Source: Mollicutes bacterium (GTDB lineage Bacteria > Bacillota_I > Bacilli_A > Izemoplasmatales > Izemoplasmataceae). Taken from it: 37,456 nt of DNA. This document shows positions 1 to 6,756 of the stretch, piece after piece. The notes below the pieces were generated by a model. That model ran no database searches, was not told the DNA's origin, and saw nothing but the letters and a program-made list of their open reading frames with translations. How positions within the stretch are numbered: position 1 is the first letter of the stretch; each line of letters begins with the position of its first letter. The translations under genes were made by a program, and so were the position numbers. The DNA is taken from the NCBI GenBank assembly GCA_003552925.1, contig PUOX01000054.1, positions 1 through 37,456 of the forward strand. Direction: 5' to 3'.

Positions 1-2
1 AT

Positions 3-146
3 ACTTACCGCAATCTCATCAGGAAGAAGCCTTTTTCGACGCTTGGGAAAATGTTTGCGGGCGCAAACATTGAAGCGGCGAGGCGCGAGGTGGAGAAATA
101 CTATTTTGTGCATGTCATCGGGTCGCAAGTGGATTCCGAGGAATAA
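3..146 (+). CDS. 3' end of an unidentified protein gene (partial)
   Basis: An open frame enters from the left edge and runs 47 codons to TAA at 144-146, followed directly by a rho-independent terminator. The visible tail is basic in its first half (RNLIRKK) and ends in an acidic DSEE. No motif identifies the family and the start lies outside the window. The frame is supported by its position just before the terminator and by the absence of a competing gene. I do not recognise it. Confidence 0.55.
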   Translation, partial: TYRNLIRKKPFSTLGKMFAGANIEAARREVEKYYFVHVIGSQVDSEE

Positions 147-153
147 CCTGCCC

Positions 154-180
154 AAAGGAGACTTTTCGGTCTCCTTTTTT
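154..180 (+). terminator. Rho-independent terminator
   Basis: A 9-bp stem (154-162 with 169-177) closes a TTTTCG loop. The T run overlaps and extends the 3' arm to 180. It ends the partial gene at the left edge. Confidence 0.8.
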
Positions 181-190
181 GAAATGGCGC

Positions 191-219
191 TACTCAAGTC
201 GTCGCTGTTGTGGTATATT
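191..219 (+). promoter_or_regulatory. Probable promoter of the membrane acyltransferase operon
   Basis: An extended -10 element TGG-TATATT lies at 211-219, with a poor -35 (TACTCA, 191-196) at 17-nt spacing. It sits 32 bp before the GTG start at 252, in the gap after the previous terminator. Confidence 0.5.
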
Positions 220-251
220 GAAATTGACGGAAACGAAAGGGATGTGGAAAG

Positions 252-1472
252 GTGACCAAACATTTTTACGGACTGGATGTGCTTCGCGGAATCGGCATTT
301 TTGGCGTCATTGTCTTGCACGGTGCGTTTTATCATTATCGTGGCGTTTACGACATCGACATGGAAAACCCCGGAGTGGTGGTCACCATCATCGGCCTGCT
401 TTTAATGTTTGCGGGGCTGTTTGCGGTCGTGAGCGGCTTCGTGCACACCCATGGCTACCTGCAAAGCCGGAAACAAAACCGCAAGGGCCGGCTTCTCCAC
501 ATGGTCCGTAGCGGCTTGGTGCTTTTGGCGATCGCCTACTTCTATTTTCTCTTCACCGGCCCCGGCATCGTCGATTTCGACACCGCCACCATGGACGAGA
601 GCCTTTTCGTCTCCTTGATCAACCAAGGAAGCTTCCAAGCGTTGACGCAAGAACGCCTTTTTTACGTCGACAGCCTGGTGATGCTTTCGCTGAACGTGTT
701 GCTTCTGGCGGGGCTTTTCAAGGCGCTTTCGGGGAAAATATTCCATGAGAAAGCCCCTGTTTACCTGCTTGCGGGCGCGACGCTTTTCATGGCCCTTTCC
801 TATGTGCGCCTCCCCCTTTACGAAGTGTATATGGACGCAGTTGAGGAGAACCGCAGGGGCCTGATGGTATTGCTGAACTGGTTCGTCGCCAAAAACAACC
901 CCATCTTTCCGTTTTTCGCCTTTGCGCTCTTTGGCGCATGGATGGCCCTTTTGGTGGAACGCTACGATCTAAAAGGCGTGCGAAAACGCGTCCTTCCCGT
1001 GGCCGCGGCGTATTTCATCATCGGCATCGTCGGCTACGTGCTCGCCCCCGAGACGATGCTCGAACGTTCGATCGATCCGACCTGGTATTTCATCATGGTC
1101 GCGCAAATCGGGCTGTTTACGGCGTTTGTGTTCTCGGCGCTTCGTTTGTTCGATGATCGTCGCGCATCCAATAGAGGGAAAGTTTCGAAGTTTCTCTCGC
1201 GCTTCGGCGTCGCCGGGTTGACCGCGTTTGTGCTCGAGTCCGTCGTTGCGGCTTTGATTTTCGTCGCATTGAACCGTCTCTTCGGCTTTGAACCCGGCAT
1301 GGGCGGTGCGCTCCTTTTCGGTTTTGTCTTGGCCCTGCTTTGGGGGCTGCTGTTCATCTTTTGGGAGAAGAAAGGCTACGTTTACACCATTGAATGGCTC
1401 CGCTTCGGCTTTTTGAGCCGTTTCCACAAGAGTGCGAAATACGAACGTTTGCAGGAAGCGAAACATGATTAG
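252..1472 (+). CDS. Multipass membrane acyltransferase-like protein (DUF1624/acyltransferase-3 style)
   Basis: This is a 406-residue protein with about ten hydrophobic segments spread along its length. It begins with Y-G-L-D-V-L-R-G, resembling the R/LDxLRG signature of acyltransferase-3, DUF1624 and heparan-alpha-glucosaminide N-acetyltransferase-like membrane proteins, which move acyl groups onto extracytoplasmic sugars or lipids. A His lies near the end of the first hydrophobic segment (VLHGAF), as in that superfamily. The GTG start at 252 is preceded by AAAGGG; an ATG at 242 is out of frame. It overlaps the next gene by 8 nt and is the first gene of a three-gene operon with an adenylate-forming enzyme, so surface acylation is a reasonable guess. 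The exact family is uncertain. Confidence 0.6.
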   Translation: MTKHFYGLDVLRGIGIFGVIVLHGAFYHYRGVYDIDMENPGVVVTIIGLLLMFAGLFAVVSGFVHTHGYLQSRKQNRKGRLLHMVRSGLVLLAIAYFYFLFTGPGIVDFDTATMDESLFVSLINQGSFQALTQERLFYVDSLVMLSLNVLLLAGLFKALSGKIFHEKAPVYLLAGATLFMALSYVRLPLYEVYMDAVEENRRGLMVLLNWFVAKNNPIFPFFAFALFGAWMALLVERYDLKGVRKRVLPVAAAYFIIGIVGYVLAPETMLERSIDPTWYFIMVAQIGLFTAFVFSALRLFDDRRASNRGKVSKFLSRFGVAGLTAFVLESVVAALIFVALNRLFGFEPGMGGALLFGFVLALLWGLLFIFWEKKGYVYTIEWLRFGFLSRFHKSAKYERLQEAKHD

Positions 1473-2796
1473 GGCCGTTCTCGATTATGTGCGGCTGAAA
1501 CACCACCGCAAGCGCTTTTCGCAAAAACGGCTGCACCGCTATCAATGGCGCGCCTTGAAGAAACTTCTCGGCCACGCCGAGAAACACAGTCCCTTTTACC
1601 AAAAGCGCTTCGAAGGAAAAACCGTCGAGTCCTTTGAAGATTTTCACAAGCTTCCGTCGATCGACAAAACGGCCATGATGGAAAACTTCACCACACTGAA
1701 CACCCACGGCCTTGTCAAAGAAGACGTGATGGCCTATGCCGTGGACAAAGAGAAGAACAAGGACTATCTCGGCTACTACCAAGACAAGTTCGTCGTCGGC
1801 CTGAGCAGCGGCACGTCCGGCAACAAAGGCCTCTTCCTCACGCCGAAATCGTTGACGAAACGCCTTCCGGGCGTGTTCTTGGCGCGCGGAGGTATCAGTT
1901 TAAGAGACTTGCCCTTGCGGATCTTGTTCATGCTGCGGGTGTTCTCGCAAGGATTCGACGACATCAACGCGCCGCTCCTCAAGCTCAAATACCTATCGAC
2001 GATGACTCCGGTGGAAACCATCGTCGAAACCGTCAAAACGCAAAGCACGAACCTGCTGATGGCGCCGCCGTCGCTGCTTCGTTTCCTGCTGCCTCATAAA
2101 AACGAGTTGGCGGGAAGGTTCAAAAAAGTGATCACCTACGCCGAAGTGCTGACGGCCGAAGAGAAGGCGCGCTTTGAACAAGCCTTCGACTGCGCCGTCG
2201 TTGAAATCTACCAGGCGAGCGAAGGCCAAATCGCCAGTCCCTGCGAAAAGGGGAACCTCCACATCAACGAAGACCTCGTCTATCTCGAACTTTACGACCG
2301 TGACGGCAATCCCGTGACCACACCCGGGGTCGTCGGCCACAAGATGGTGCTCACCAATCTTGTCAACACCGCACAACCGCTGATCCGCTATGAGATGAAC
2401 GACATGGTCGTGCTTGACGAACCCTGTTCGTGCAAGAGCGCTTTCCGCACGGTAAGGCACATTCTCGGCCGCCACGACGACATCCTTTATTTTCTCGACC
2501 AAGAAGGAAACCCTAAACCTGTCTATCCGGATTTGTTCGCGCGGTGGGTCATCACCGAAAGCGACGCCATCCGCGAGTTTCAAGCCGTCCAAAAACGTCC
2601 GGGCGAAACCACCGTGCTTGTGGATTTGCTTGAGGATTTCGACACGGAGCGCTTGAAAAGGCGGATTGAAGAAGAACTTGACGCTTTCGGCCTTCATGGC
2701 GAGATCACCATCGAGAAAAAGGCCATCGAACTGCCGAAAGACAAAAACAAATACAAACGTTTTGTGAGCTTTGTCGAAAGCGAGGAGAACTCATGA
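1465..2796 (+). CDS. Adenylate-forming enzyme, CapK/PaaK/F390-synthetase-related
   Basis: A 443-residue protein of the phenylacetate-CoA ligase/CapK branch of adenylate-forming enzymes, which activate a carboxylate with ATP. The phosphate-binding loop SSGTSGNKG is at about 114-122. The central EIYQASEG and the later N-T-A-Q-P-L-I-R-Y-E and LGRHDD stretches match the A5, A7 and A8 region order of the F390-synthetase-related group. I chose ATG 1465 (AGGAAG upstream) over a GTG at 1432 lying deep in the previous gene. It overlaps the genes on both sides (TAG at 1470-1472; ATGA at 2793), implying translational coupling with the membrane acyltransferase-like protein. The substrate cannot be read from the sequence. 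Confidence 0.8.
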   Translation: MIRAVLDYVRLKHHRKRFSQKRLHRYQWRALKKLLGHAEKHSPFYQKRFEGKTVESFEDFHKLPSIDKTAMMENFTTLNTHGLVKEDVMAYAVDKEKNKDYLGYYQDKFVVGLSSGTSGNKGLFLTPKSLTKRLPGVFLARGGISLRDLPLRILFMLRVFSQGFDDINAPLLKLKYLSTMTPVETIVETVKTQSTNLLMAPPSLLRFLLPHKNELAGRFKKVITYAEVLTAEEKARFEQAFDCAVVEIYQASEGQIASPCEKGNLHINEDLVYLELYDRDGNPVTTPGVVGHKMVLTNLVNTAQPLIRYEMNDMVVLDEPCSCKSAFRTVRHILGRHDDILYFLDQEGNPKPVYPDLFARWVITESDAIREFQAVQKRPGETTVLVDLLEDFDTERLKRRIEEELDAFGLHGEITIEKKAIELPKDKNKYKRFVSFVESEENS

Positions 2797-3482
2797 AAAT
2801 TGCGGAAATCAAAACGATTCGCGAAAAGAACACGTTTGTGACCGAACCCTTCGAAGAGCGCCTTGACGTGCTGTTTGAAGAGCTTTATAAAGCGGAGCAC
2901 AATGTGAGCTTCGCCAAGCGGTTGGAAGAACTCGAAGAAGATGGCCACTGCGCCTTCATCGAGGCGCCCGTTTTCATGGAATGGCTGCTTGAGGCGAAGT
3001 GGCGGGAAACGATCATTTCGCTATCGAAAGTCTTTGAGACGCGCAAGCGGGCGAAAGACTTGAAAAGCTTGGTCCGTTTGATCGATTTTATCGAAAAACA
3101 CGACGCGGATGTGTTCTACCGCGAGTTTTACCTCGAAAAGGACGAGGGCAAGAAGAAGCTCGAGCCGGCATCGTTTGAAGAAATCATAAACGATTACGAG
3201 CGTCTGCACGAGGAGTACGCCGGCTTGATTCAATCGATTCTGAAGCTTCGCGACAAGGATTTGGCGCATTTGACCACCTCAAATGTCGAGGTGTCCTTAG
3301 ACCGAAGCGCGCTTTCCGCGCTCATCTCCGACACGCTTTGTCTGCTTGGGGAAATCGCCCACAAATACGACCCGGTCCGCGAGCTGCCAAGGCCTGAAAG
3401 CGACGCCGATTTCTTCACCTTGCTCGCCAAATACAAAGGCGTCATGATGAAAGAACGCCTGCAAAAACAAAAACGCACCTAA
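2793..3482 (+). CDS. Helical protein with an HEPN-type R-x5-H motif (unknown function)
   Basis: A 229-residue, strongly charged and helical protein without signal peptide or membrane segment. Near residues 150-160 it has K-L-R-D-K-D-L-A-H, with R153 and H159 giving the R-x(4-6)-H arrangement of HEPN domains. The wording RDKxxAH is close to the AbiU2-like HEPN group, some of whose members are RNases. One motif is not proof of the fold. ATG 2793 overlaps the stop of the adenylating enzyme (ATGA) and has GAGGAG upstream. It is the last gene of the operon, with a strong terminator directly after it. It could equally be a structural partner of the two upstream enzymes. Confidence 0.65.
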   Translation: MKIAEIKTIREKNTFVTEPFEERLDVLFEELYKAEHNVSFAKRLEELEEDGHCAFIEAPVFMEWLLEAKWRETIISLSKVFETRKRAKDLKSLVRLIDFIEKHDADVFYREFYLEKDEGKKKLEPASFEEIINDYERLHEEYAGLIQSILKLRDKDLAHLTTSNVEVSLDRSALSALISDTLCLLGEIAHKYDPVRELPRPESDADFFTLLAKYKGVMMKERLQKQKRT

Positions 3483-3507
3483 CTTGCGCCAAGGCGCAAG
3501 TTTTTTT
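3482..3507 (+). terminator. Rho-independent terminator
   Basis: A perfect 9-bp stem, ACTTGCGCC with GGCGCAAGT, has a 2-nt AA spacer and a T run to 3507. It begins at the stop codon of the HEPN-like gene. Confidence 0.9.
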
Positions 3508-3518
3508 GCGACGAAACG

Positions 3519-3536
3519 AACGCAAACGTTTGCGTT
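3519..3536 (+). promoter_or_regulatory. 18-bp perfect palindrome, possible operator
   Basis: AACGCAAACGTTTGCGTT is its own reverse complement. It lies after the terminator and about 28 bp before the -10 hexamer of the next gene, a position where a dimeric repressor or activator could act. No regulator gene is adjacent. Confidence 0.45.
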
Positions 3537-3540
3537 CAAA

Positions 3541-3569
3541 GGACCAATCACGCGGTTCTATGGTAAAAT
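3541..3569 (+). promoter_or_regulatory. Probable promoter of the DUF1475/DUF3159 pair
   Basis: The -10 TAAAAT at 3564-3569 lies about 20 bp before the start codon. The -35 position (around 3541) is poor, so the promoter may depend on an activator or on the palindrome just upstream. Confidence 0.45.
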
Positions 3570-3587
3570 TGTGATGGAGGGATGTAT

Positions 3588-3917
3588 ATGAACGTTTTGC
3601 GCGGTTTTGCGATCGCCGGAACTTTGGCGATGCTTTTAGTGCTCGGCAACGGTTTTTTGAACGGAAACTTTTTTGAAGACGGCGGGGAACTTTTGAGAAA
3701 TCCCTGGGGCGTTGTCTCGGTGGTCGATTTGTACGTCGGGTTTGCGCTCTTTTCGCTTTGGATCGTTTACCGGGAGAAGTGGCAAGTCTCGGTCCCCTGG
3801 GTGATATTGATGATGGTCTTCGGCTTTTTGACGGCGAGTGTGTATTTGCTGTGGCTTTCGTTGAAACACGACAACGTGAAAAGCGTGTTGCTCGGACGAT
3901 GGGTTGAGCGAGTGTGA
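3588..3917 (+). CDS. DUF1475-like small membrane protein
   Basis: A 109-residue membrane protein with three hydrophobic segments. The run PWGVVSVVDLYVGF followed by IVYREK and VILMMVFGFLTASVYLL matches the pattern I know for the DUF1475 family, whose function is unknown. Of two in-frame ATGs (3582 and 3588) the second is chosen, because GGAGGG ends at 3581 and leaves correct spacing only for 3588. The stop overlaps the GTG start of the next gene by 4 nt, so the two are co-translated. Confidence 0.7.
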   Translation: MNVLRGFAIAGTLAMLLVLGNGFLNGNFFEDGGELLRNPWGVVSVVDLYVGFALFSLWIVYREKWQVSVPWVILMMVFGFLTASVYLLWLSLKHDNVKSVLLGRWVERV

Positions 3918-4585
3918 AGAAAGTCTTCGCCGATTTGGCCGACGAAGTCAGGACCGTCTTCAAAGGCAAAACGCTCGATGCGATTTTTCCGACCCTCCTT
4001 TTCGTCGTGGTGAACGTTTTGTTTTCGCTTTCGGCCGCCGTCATTGTCGCGCTTGTAAGCGGCGCGCTTTTGTTTTTGTACCGCTATTTGAAAAAAAGCG
4101 CTTTTGCGTATGCGCTTTTTGGGCTTTTGGGCGTGCTCTTCGCTTCGCTGTACGCGCTTTACGCGGGCAGGGCGAGCGACTATTTTTTGCCGCAGCTTTT
4201 GGGGAGCGCTTCGCTCATCGCGCTGACGCTTTTGACGGTCGTTGTCCGGCGTCCGCTTGCGGCCTGGCTTTCGCACATCACGCGGAGTTTTCCGCTTGAA
4301 TGGTACTGGCGCGAGGACATCCGCCCGGCGTATCAGGAAGTGACGTTGATGTGGCTCGCGCTCCTTACGCTAAGATTTTTCGTGCTTTTGAATCTGTTTT
4401 TGGGCGAAGACCTTGTGCGGCTCGCTTGGGCGAACACGCTGCTGGGCTTTCCGGTGACGTTTTTGGTGCTGCTTTTGAGTTACCTGTACGGCATATGGCG
4501 GCTTAAGACGCTCAAAGGGCCGAGCGTCGAAGAATACGTAGAAGGCGCAAAGCCGCCCTTTAAAGGACAGACGAAAGGCTTTTAA
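3914..4585 (+). CDS. DUF3159-like membrane protein
   Basis: A 223-residue protein with five or six hydrophobic segments. A short cytoplasmic N-terminus is followed by IFPTLLFVVVN. The segments GRASDYFLPQLL and VRRPL in the middle fit the DUF3159 pattern (unknown function, mostly known from actinobacteria). The GTG start at 3914 overlaps the preceding stop as GTGTGA. The family call rests on pattern memory and is moderate; the membrane topology is clear. Confidence 0.6.
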   Translation: MKKVFADLADEVRTVFKGKTLDAIFPTLLFVVVNVLFSLSAAVIVALVSGALLFLYRYLKKSAFAYALFGLLGVLFASLYALYAGRASDYFLPQLLGSASLIALTLLTVVVRRPLAAWLSHITRSFPLEWYWREDIRPAYQEVTLMWLALLTLRFFVLLNLFLGEDLVRLAWANTLLGFPVTFLVLLLSYLYGIWRLKTLKGPSVEEYVEGAKPPFKGQTKGF

Positions 4586-4587
4586 AA

Positions 4588-4614
4588 AAAGAGCGGAAAT
4601 TCATTCCGCCCTTT
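4588..4614 (+). terminator. Weak hairpin terminator
   Basis: AAAGAGCGGAA can pair with TTCCGCCCTTT with one mismatch around a short loop. Only a short T tract follows, so termination may be partial. Confidence 0.4.
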
Positions 4615-4650
4615 ACATTTTCGGGGATTTGTTATATAAAAGGAGTAGTC

Positions 4651-4726
4651 GTTTCGGTAGCTCAGTGGACAGAGCGACGGCCTCCGGAGCCGTAGGTCGA
4701 GGGTTCGATCCCCTCCCGGAACGCCA
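4651..4726 (+). tRNA. tRNA-Arg (anticodon CCG)
   Basis: A complete 76-nt cloverleaf. The acceptor arms GTTTCGG and CCGGAAC pair with one G-T wobble; the D-arm contains TAGCTCAGTGG; the anticodon loop CTCCGGA gives CCG; the T-arm is GAGGGTTCGATCCCCTC; and CCA is encoded. It decodes the CGG Arg codon. Confidence 0.95.
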
Positions 4727-4738
4727 TTTGACCTTTAT

Positions 4739-4761
4739 GGAGCCGTTTCACGGCTCCTTTT
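4739..4761 (+). terminator. Terminator after tRNA-Arg(CCG)
   Basis: GGAGCCG pairs perfectly with CGGCTCC around a 5-nt loop and is followed by TTTT. Confidence 0.75.
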
Positions 4762-4810
4762 CCTTTGGGGAAGGGCGAAAAGGCCGGTGGTCGAACCCCG
4801 GTGTCGTACG

Positions 4811-5686
4811 CTATCCTTTTTTGCCCCAGGGGAAGAGCATCGGGGTTTTCTTGGCGTATTCGTCCCAGCCTTCGTATTTTTTCATGTTTCGCTCCAAAAG
4901 CGGCGTCGAAATCTTGATCAGCACCGTCGACATGATGATGGGCGACAAGATGAGCACGGCGTAGAAAAGCATGCTGACTTCTGCATCGATGAGCGATGCG
5001 CCGGTGAGGTAGAGGCCGCTCCAAATCAATATCTCGCCAAAGTAGTTGGGGTGTCTTGTCAAGGACCAAAGGCCCGTTGTAAGAAGTTTGCTTTCACCGC
5101 GTTTGATGTGGCGCCTGAGTTGTTCGTCGCCGACCACTTCAAAAAACAGCCCGGTCAGCGAAATCACAAAGCCCAAAATCACAATGGCGGCGGTGTAGTT
5201 GTCCAATGCGAAGACGTTGAACTTGATCACCGTATACCCGGCTGCGCCGACGATGAAATTGATGATGCCTTGAATCATGAACACTTTGAAAAAAGCGATG
5301 ATGGTGGCGTTTTTGCCCCATTCTTTCCGCCATTGTGCGTAGCGGAAATCTTCGGGTTTACGCCAGTTTCTCCGAAGCAAGCGAAGCGAAAGACGAAGTC
5401 CCCAAAGCGTGATGAACGCGACAATCGCATAGGAAAGCACGGTCGGTTCTTCGGTAATCGCCAAGGTCGTCCACGCGCCGAGCACAAACCCGAACCCCCA
5501 GCCGATGTCGACGATGGAGTTGTTTTTGAGGACTTGCGCGGCGATGTAAAACGCCGTGAAATACCCCATGACAACCAAGAAGGGAATGAAAAGCCCGTCT
5601 GTTCCAAATTCCGTAAACCCCAACGTTGCAATCGCCAAGGTTGCGGCCAACAAAACCGGATAAACAATCAATCGTTTCATGTCCAT
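4811..5686 (-). CDS. DUF1295-family membrane enzyme (steroid 5-alpha-reductase-like fold)
   Basis: A 291-residue protein with seven or eight hydrophobic segments. The C-terminal part contains GLWSLTRHPNYFGE followed by a further membrane segment and TPLLERNMKKYEGWDEYAKKT, the hallmark of DUF1295 and related integral methyltransferase/reductase proteins. The N-terminal NNSIVDIGWGFGF also fits DUF1295. These proteins are thought to be NADPH-dependent reductases, but the substrate is unknown. The first ATG (5684-5686) is used because AGAGGTGA lies 5 nt upstream. It is a single gene between two tRNA-Arg genes and runs against them. Confidence 0.85.
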   Translation of the reverse strand: MDMKRLIVYPVLLAATLAIATLGFTEFGTDGLFIPFLVVMGYFTAFYIAAQVLKNNSIVDIGWGFGFVLGAWTTLAITEEPTVLSYAIVAFITLWGLRLSLRLLRRNWRKPEDFRYAQWRKEWGKNATIIAFFKVFMIQGIINFIVGAAGYTVIKFNVFALDNYTAAIVILGFVISLTGLFFEVVGDEQLRRHIKRGESKLLTTGLWSLTRHPNYFGEILIWSGLYLTGASLIDAEVSMLFYAVLILSPIIMSTVLIKISTPLLERNMKKYEGWDEYAKKTPMLFPWGKKG

Positions 5687-5703
5687 TTTATCACCTCTTA
5701 AAC

Positions 5704-5709
5704 ATTATA
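5704..5709 (-). promoter_or_regulatory. -10 element of the DUF1295 gene
   Basis: A perfect TATAAT on the minus strand, 17 bp before the start codon. No good -35 is visible. Confidence 0.5.
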
Positions 5710-5817
5710 TCACGAAACTCATAAAAACGGCTTAAAACGCTTCTTGTCTGCGGTTTAACGATATTTATTTAAAGGCAGAACAGCACAAGTCGTCTCTCAT
5801 TTTTCGCTTGATTATGT

Positions 5818-5823
5818 TACAAT
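5818..5823 (+). promoter_or_regulatory. -10 element of tRNA-Arg(CCT)
   Basis: TACAAT lies 9 bp before the mature tRNA 5' end. The -35 region is poor. Confidence 0.5.
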
Positions 5824-5832
5824 GAGTTAGAC

Positions 5833-5909
5833 GTTCCGGTAGCTCAGTAGGATAGAGCAACAGCCTCCTAAGCTGTAGGTCGTGGGTTCGATTCCCTCCC
5901 GGAACGCCA
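5833..5909 (+). tRNA. tRNA-Arg (anticodon CCT)
   Basis: A 77-nt cloverleaf with perfect acceptor pairing (GTTCCGG with CCGGAAC), anticodon loop CTCCTAA giving CCT for AGG codons, T-arm GTGGGTTCGATTCCCTC, and an encoded CCA. Its acceptor 3' half and T-arm end closely match tRNA-Arg(CCG) 1.2 kb upstream. Confidence 0.95.
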
Positions 5910-5918
5910 TTTGCACAC

Positions 5919-5941
5919 AAAAGCCGCGCTGCGGCTTTTTT
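5919..5941 (+). terminator. Terminator after tRNA-Arg(CCT)
   Basis: AAAAGCCGC and GCGGCTTTT form a 9-bp stem with a GCT loop, followed by a short T run. Confidence 0.85.
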
Positions 5942-6000
5942 CAAAAATCTTGCAAAGAAGCGGTTCTTATGGTTCAATGAAGGCGAATGAGGGTGATTGC

Positions 6001-6636
6001 ATGGGCAAAGACATGATCAAAAACGAACTGATGCACCGCATGAAGTATGATAAATGTCCGATTTGCGGCCTTGTCGAAAAGAGGAGCGAATCAAGGATAG
6101 AGAGTGTGCTCAAAGGCGCGGTCACCGACACCGACACTCGGAGGGAGTTTCTCGATTCCGAAGGGTTCTGCAAGCACCACGCCGAACGCGTGCTCAGAAG
6201 AAAACAACCCCTTTCGCATGCGATTCTTTATGGAAACCTGCTTGAATACAAGATGCGCCGCATCGGCCGCGAAAAGTTTCGCAAAGCCAAATGCCGCTTT
6301 TGCGAACTCGAAGACGAAAGCGAAAAGATTTATGTTTATTGGTTCGCCAAATCGTTAACAGAAGCAGCCTTTTTCGAAACGTACAAAGAACAAGCCATCC
6401 TCTGCACGACGCATTTGGACGCCGTGCTTAGGAAGTTGCGCAAAAAACACCCCATGCGCGAAACGCTCATCGAAACCACGAAAGAAAAATACGACGCCCT
6501 GAACCGCGATTTGCAAGAAATCCGGAGAAAATACAATTACAAATACGCCAAAGAAGCCTGGACAAACAGCGAAAAAGAGGCGTGGAAAAAAGCGGTGCGC
6601 CTCTTGACGGATCAGGGCGAACATAGGCGAAAATGA
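6001..6636 (+). CDS. Cys-rich DUF6062-like protein
   Basis: A 211-residue cytoplasmic protein. It has CPIC at 19-22, then EGFCKHH, a second CRFC with ELEDE, and a later CTTH. These are two C-x2-C plus C/H sets, suggesting two metal-binding units. The arrangement (CPIC...E-x-GFCxxH...C-x2-C...C-x2-H) matches what I know of DUF6062 in Bacillota, function unknown. The start at 6001 is chosen for GAGGGTGAT just upstream; in-frame ATGs further upstream (for example 5977) lack a ribosome site. It is a single gene closed by a terminator. Confidence 0.7.
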   Translation: MGKDMIKNELMHRMKYDKCPICGLVEKRSESRIESVLKGAVTDTDTRREFLDSEGFCKHHAERVLRRKQPLSHAILYGNLLEYKMRRIGREKFRKAKCRFCELEDESEKIYVYWFAKSLTEAAFFETYKEQAILCTTHLDAVLRKLRKKHPMRETLIETTKEKYDALNRDLQEIRRKYNYKYAKEAWTNSEKEAWKKAVRLLTDQGEHRRK

Positions 6637-6637
6637 A

Positions 6638-6667
6638 TTCCGGCATACCAGATGCCGGGATTTTTTT
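6638..6667 (+). terminator. Rho-independent terminator
   Basis: CCGGCAT pairs with ATGCCGG, extended by two more pairs including one wobble. The loop is ACCAG, with seven Ts after it. Confidence 0.9.
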
Positions 6668-6670
6668 GTG

Positions 6671-6699
6671 TTGACGAACAAAAACAATCGTGATACGAT
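6671..6699 (+). promoter_or_regulatory. Promoter of the sugar-import/methyltransferase operon
   Basis: TTGACG and TACGAT with a 17-nt spacer lie just after the terminator of the previous gene and about 60 bp before the TrmB-type regulator. The long leader carries two dyads, so the operon is probably controlled here. Confidence 0.75.
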
Positions 6700-6703
6700 A
6701 ATA

Positions 6704-6720
6704 GTAGTGATAAACATTAC
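6704..6720 (+). promoter_or_regulatory. Inverted repeat at the transcription start, candidate regulator site
   Basis: GTAGTG and CATTAC form a near-perfect dyad with a 5-nt centre immediately after the -10. This is a classic repressor position and could be the autoregulatory site of the TrmB-type protein encoded next. Confidence 0.4.
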
Positions 6721-6725
6721 AACTA

Positions 6726-6739
6726 ATGAAAGCGCTTCA
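6726..6739 (+). promoter_or_regulatory. cre-like / LacI-type operator
   Basis: TGAAAGCGCTTCA has the AAGCGCTT core and TG...CA ends of catabolite-responsive elements but is one base shorter than the usual 14-bp site. It lies in the leader of the operon, where CcpA-like repression would act as a roadblock. Glucose repression of a sugar operon is plausible. Confidence 0.4.
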
Positions 6740-6756
6740 AATAAGGGGAGAAATTT

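Noticed and set aside
4629-4964. Open frame across tRNA-Arg(CCG)
   Set aside because: It overlaps the tRNA and its terminator and has no coding character.
4787-5701. Plus-strand 304-codon open frame opposite the DUF1295 gene
   Set aside because: Its sequence is low-complexity and charged, has no ribosome site, and mirrors a clear membrane enzyme on the minus strand with its own -10 and ribosome site.
4651-5909. The two similar tRNA-Arg genes as attachment-site repeats of a mobile element
   Set aside because: The shared bases are normal tRNA identity regions, the anticodons differ, and the interval holds only one housekeeping-like membrane gene and no integrase.
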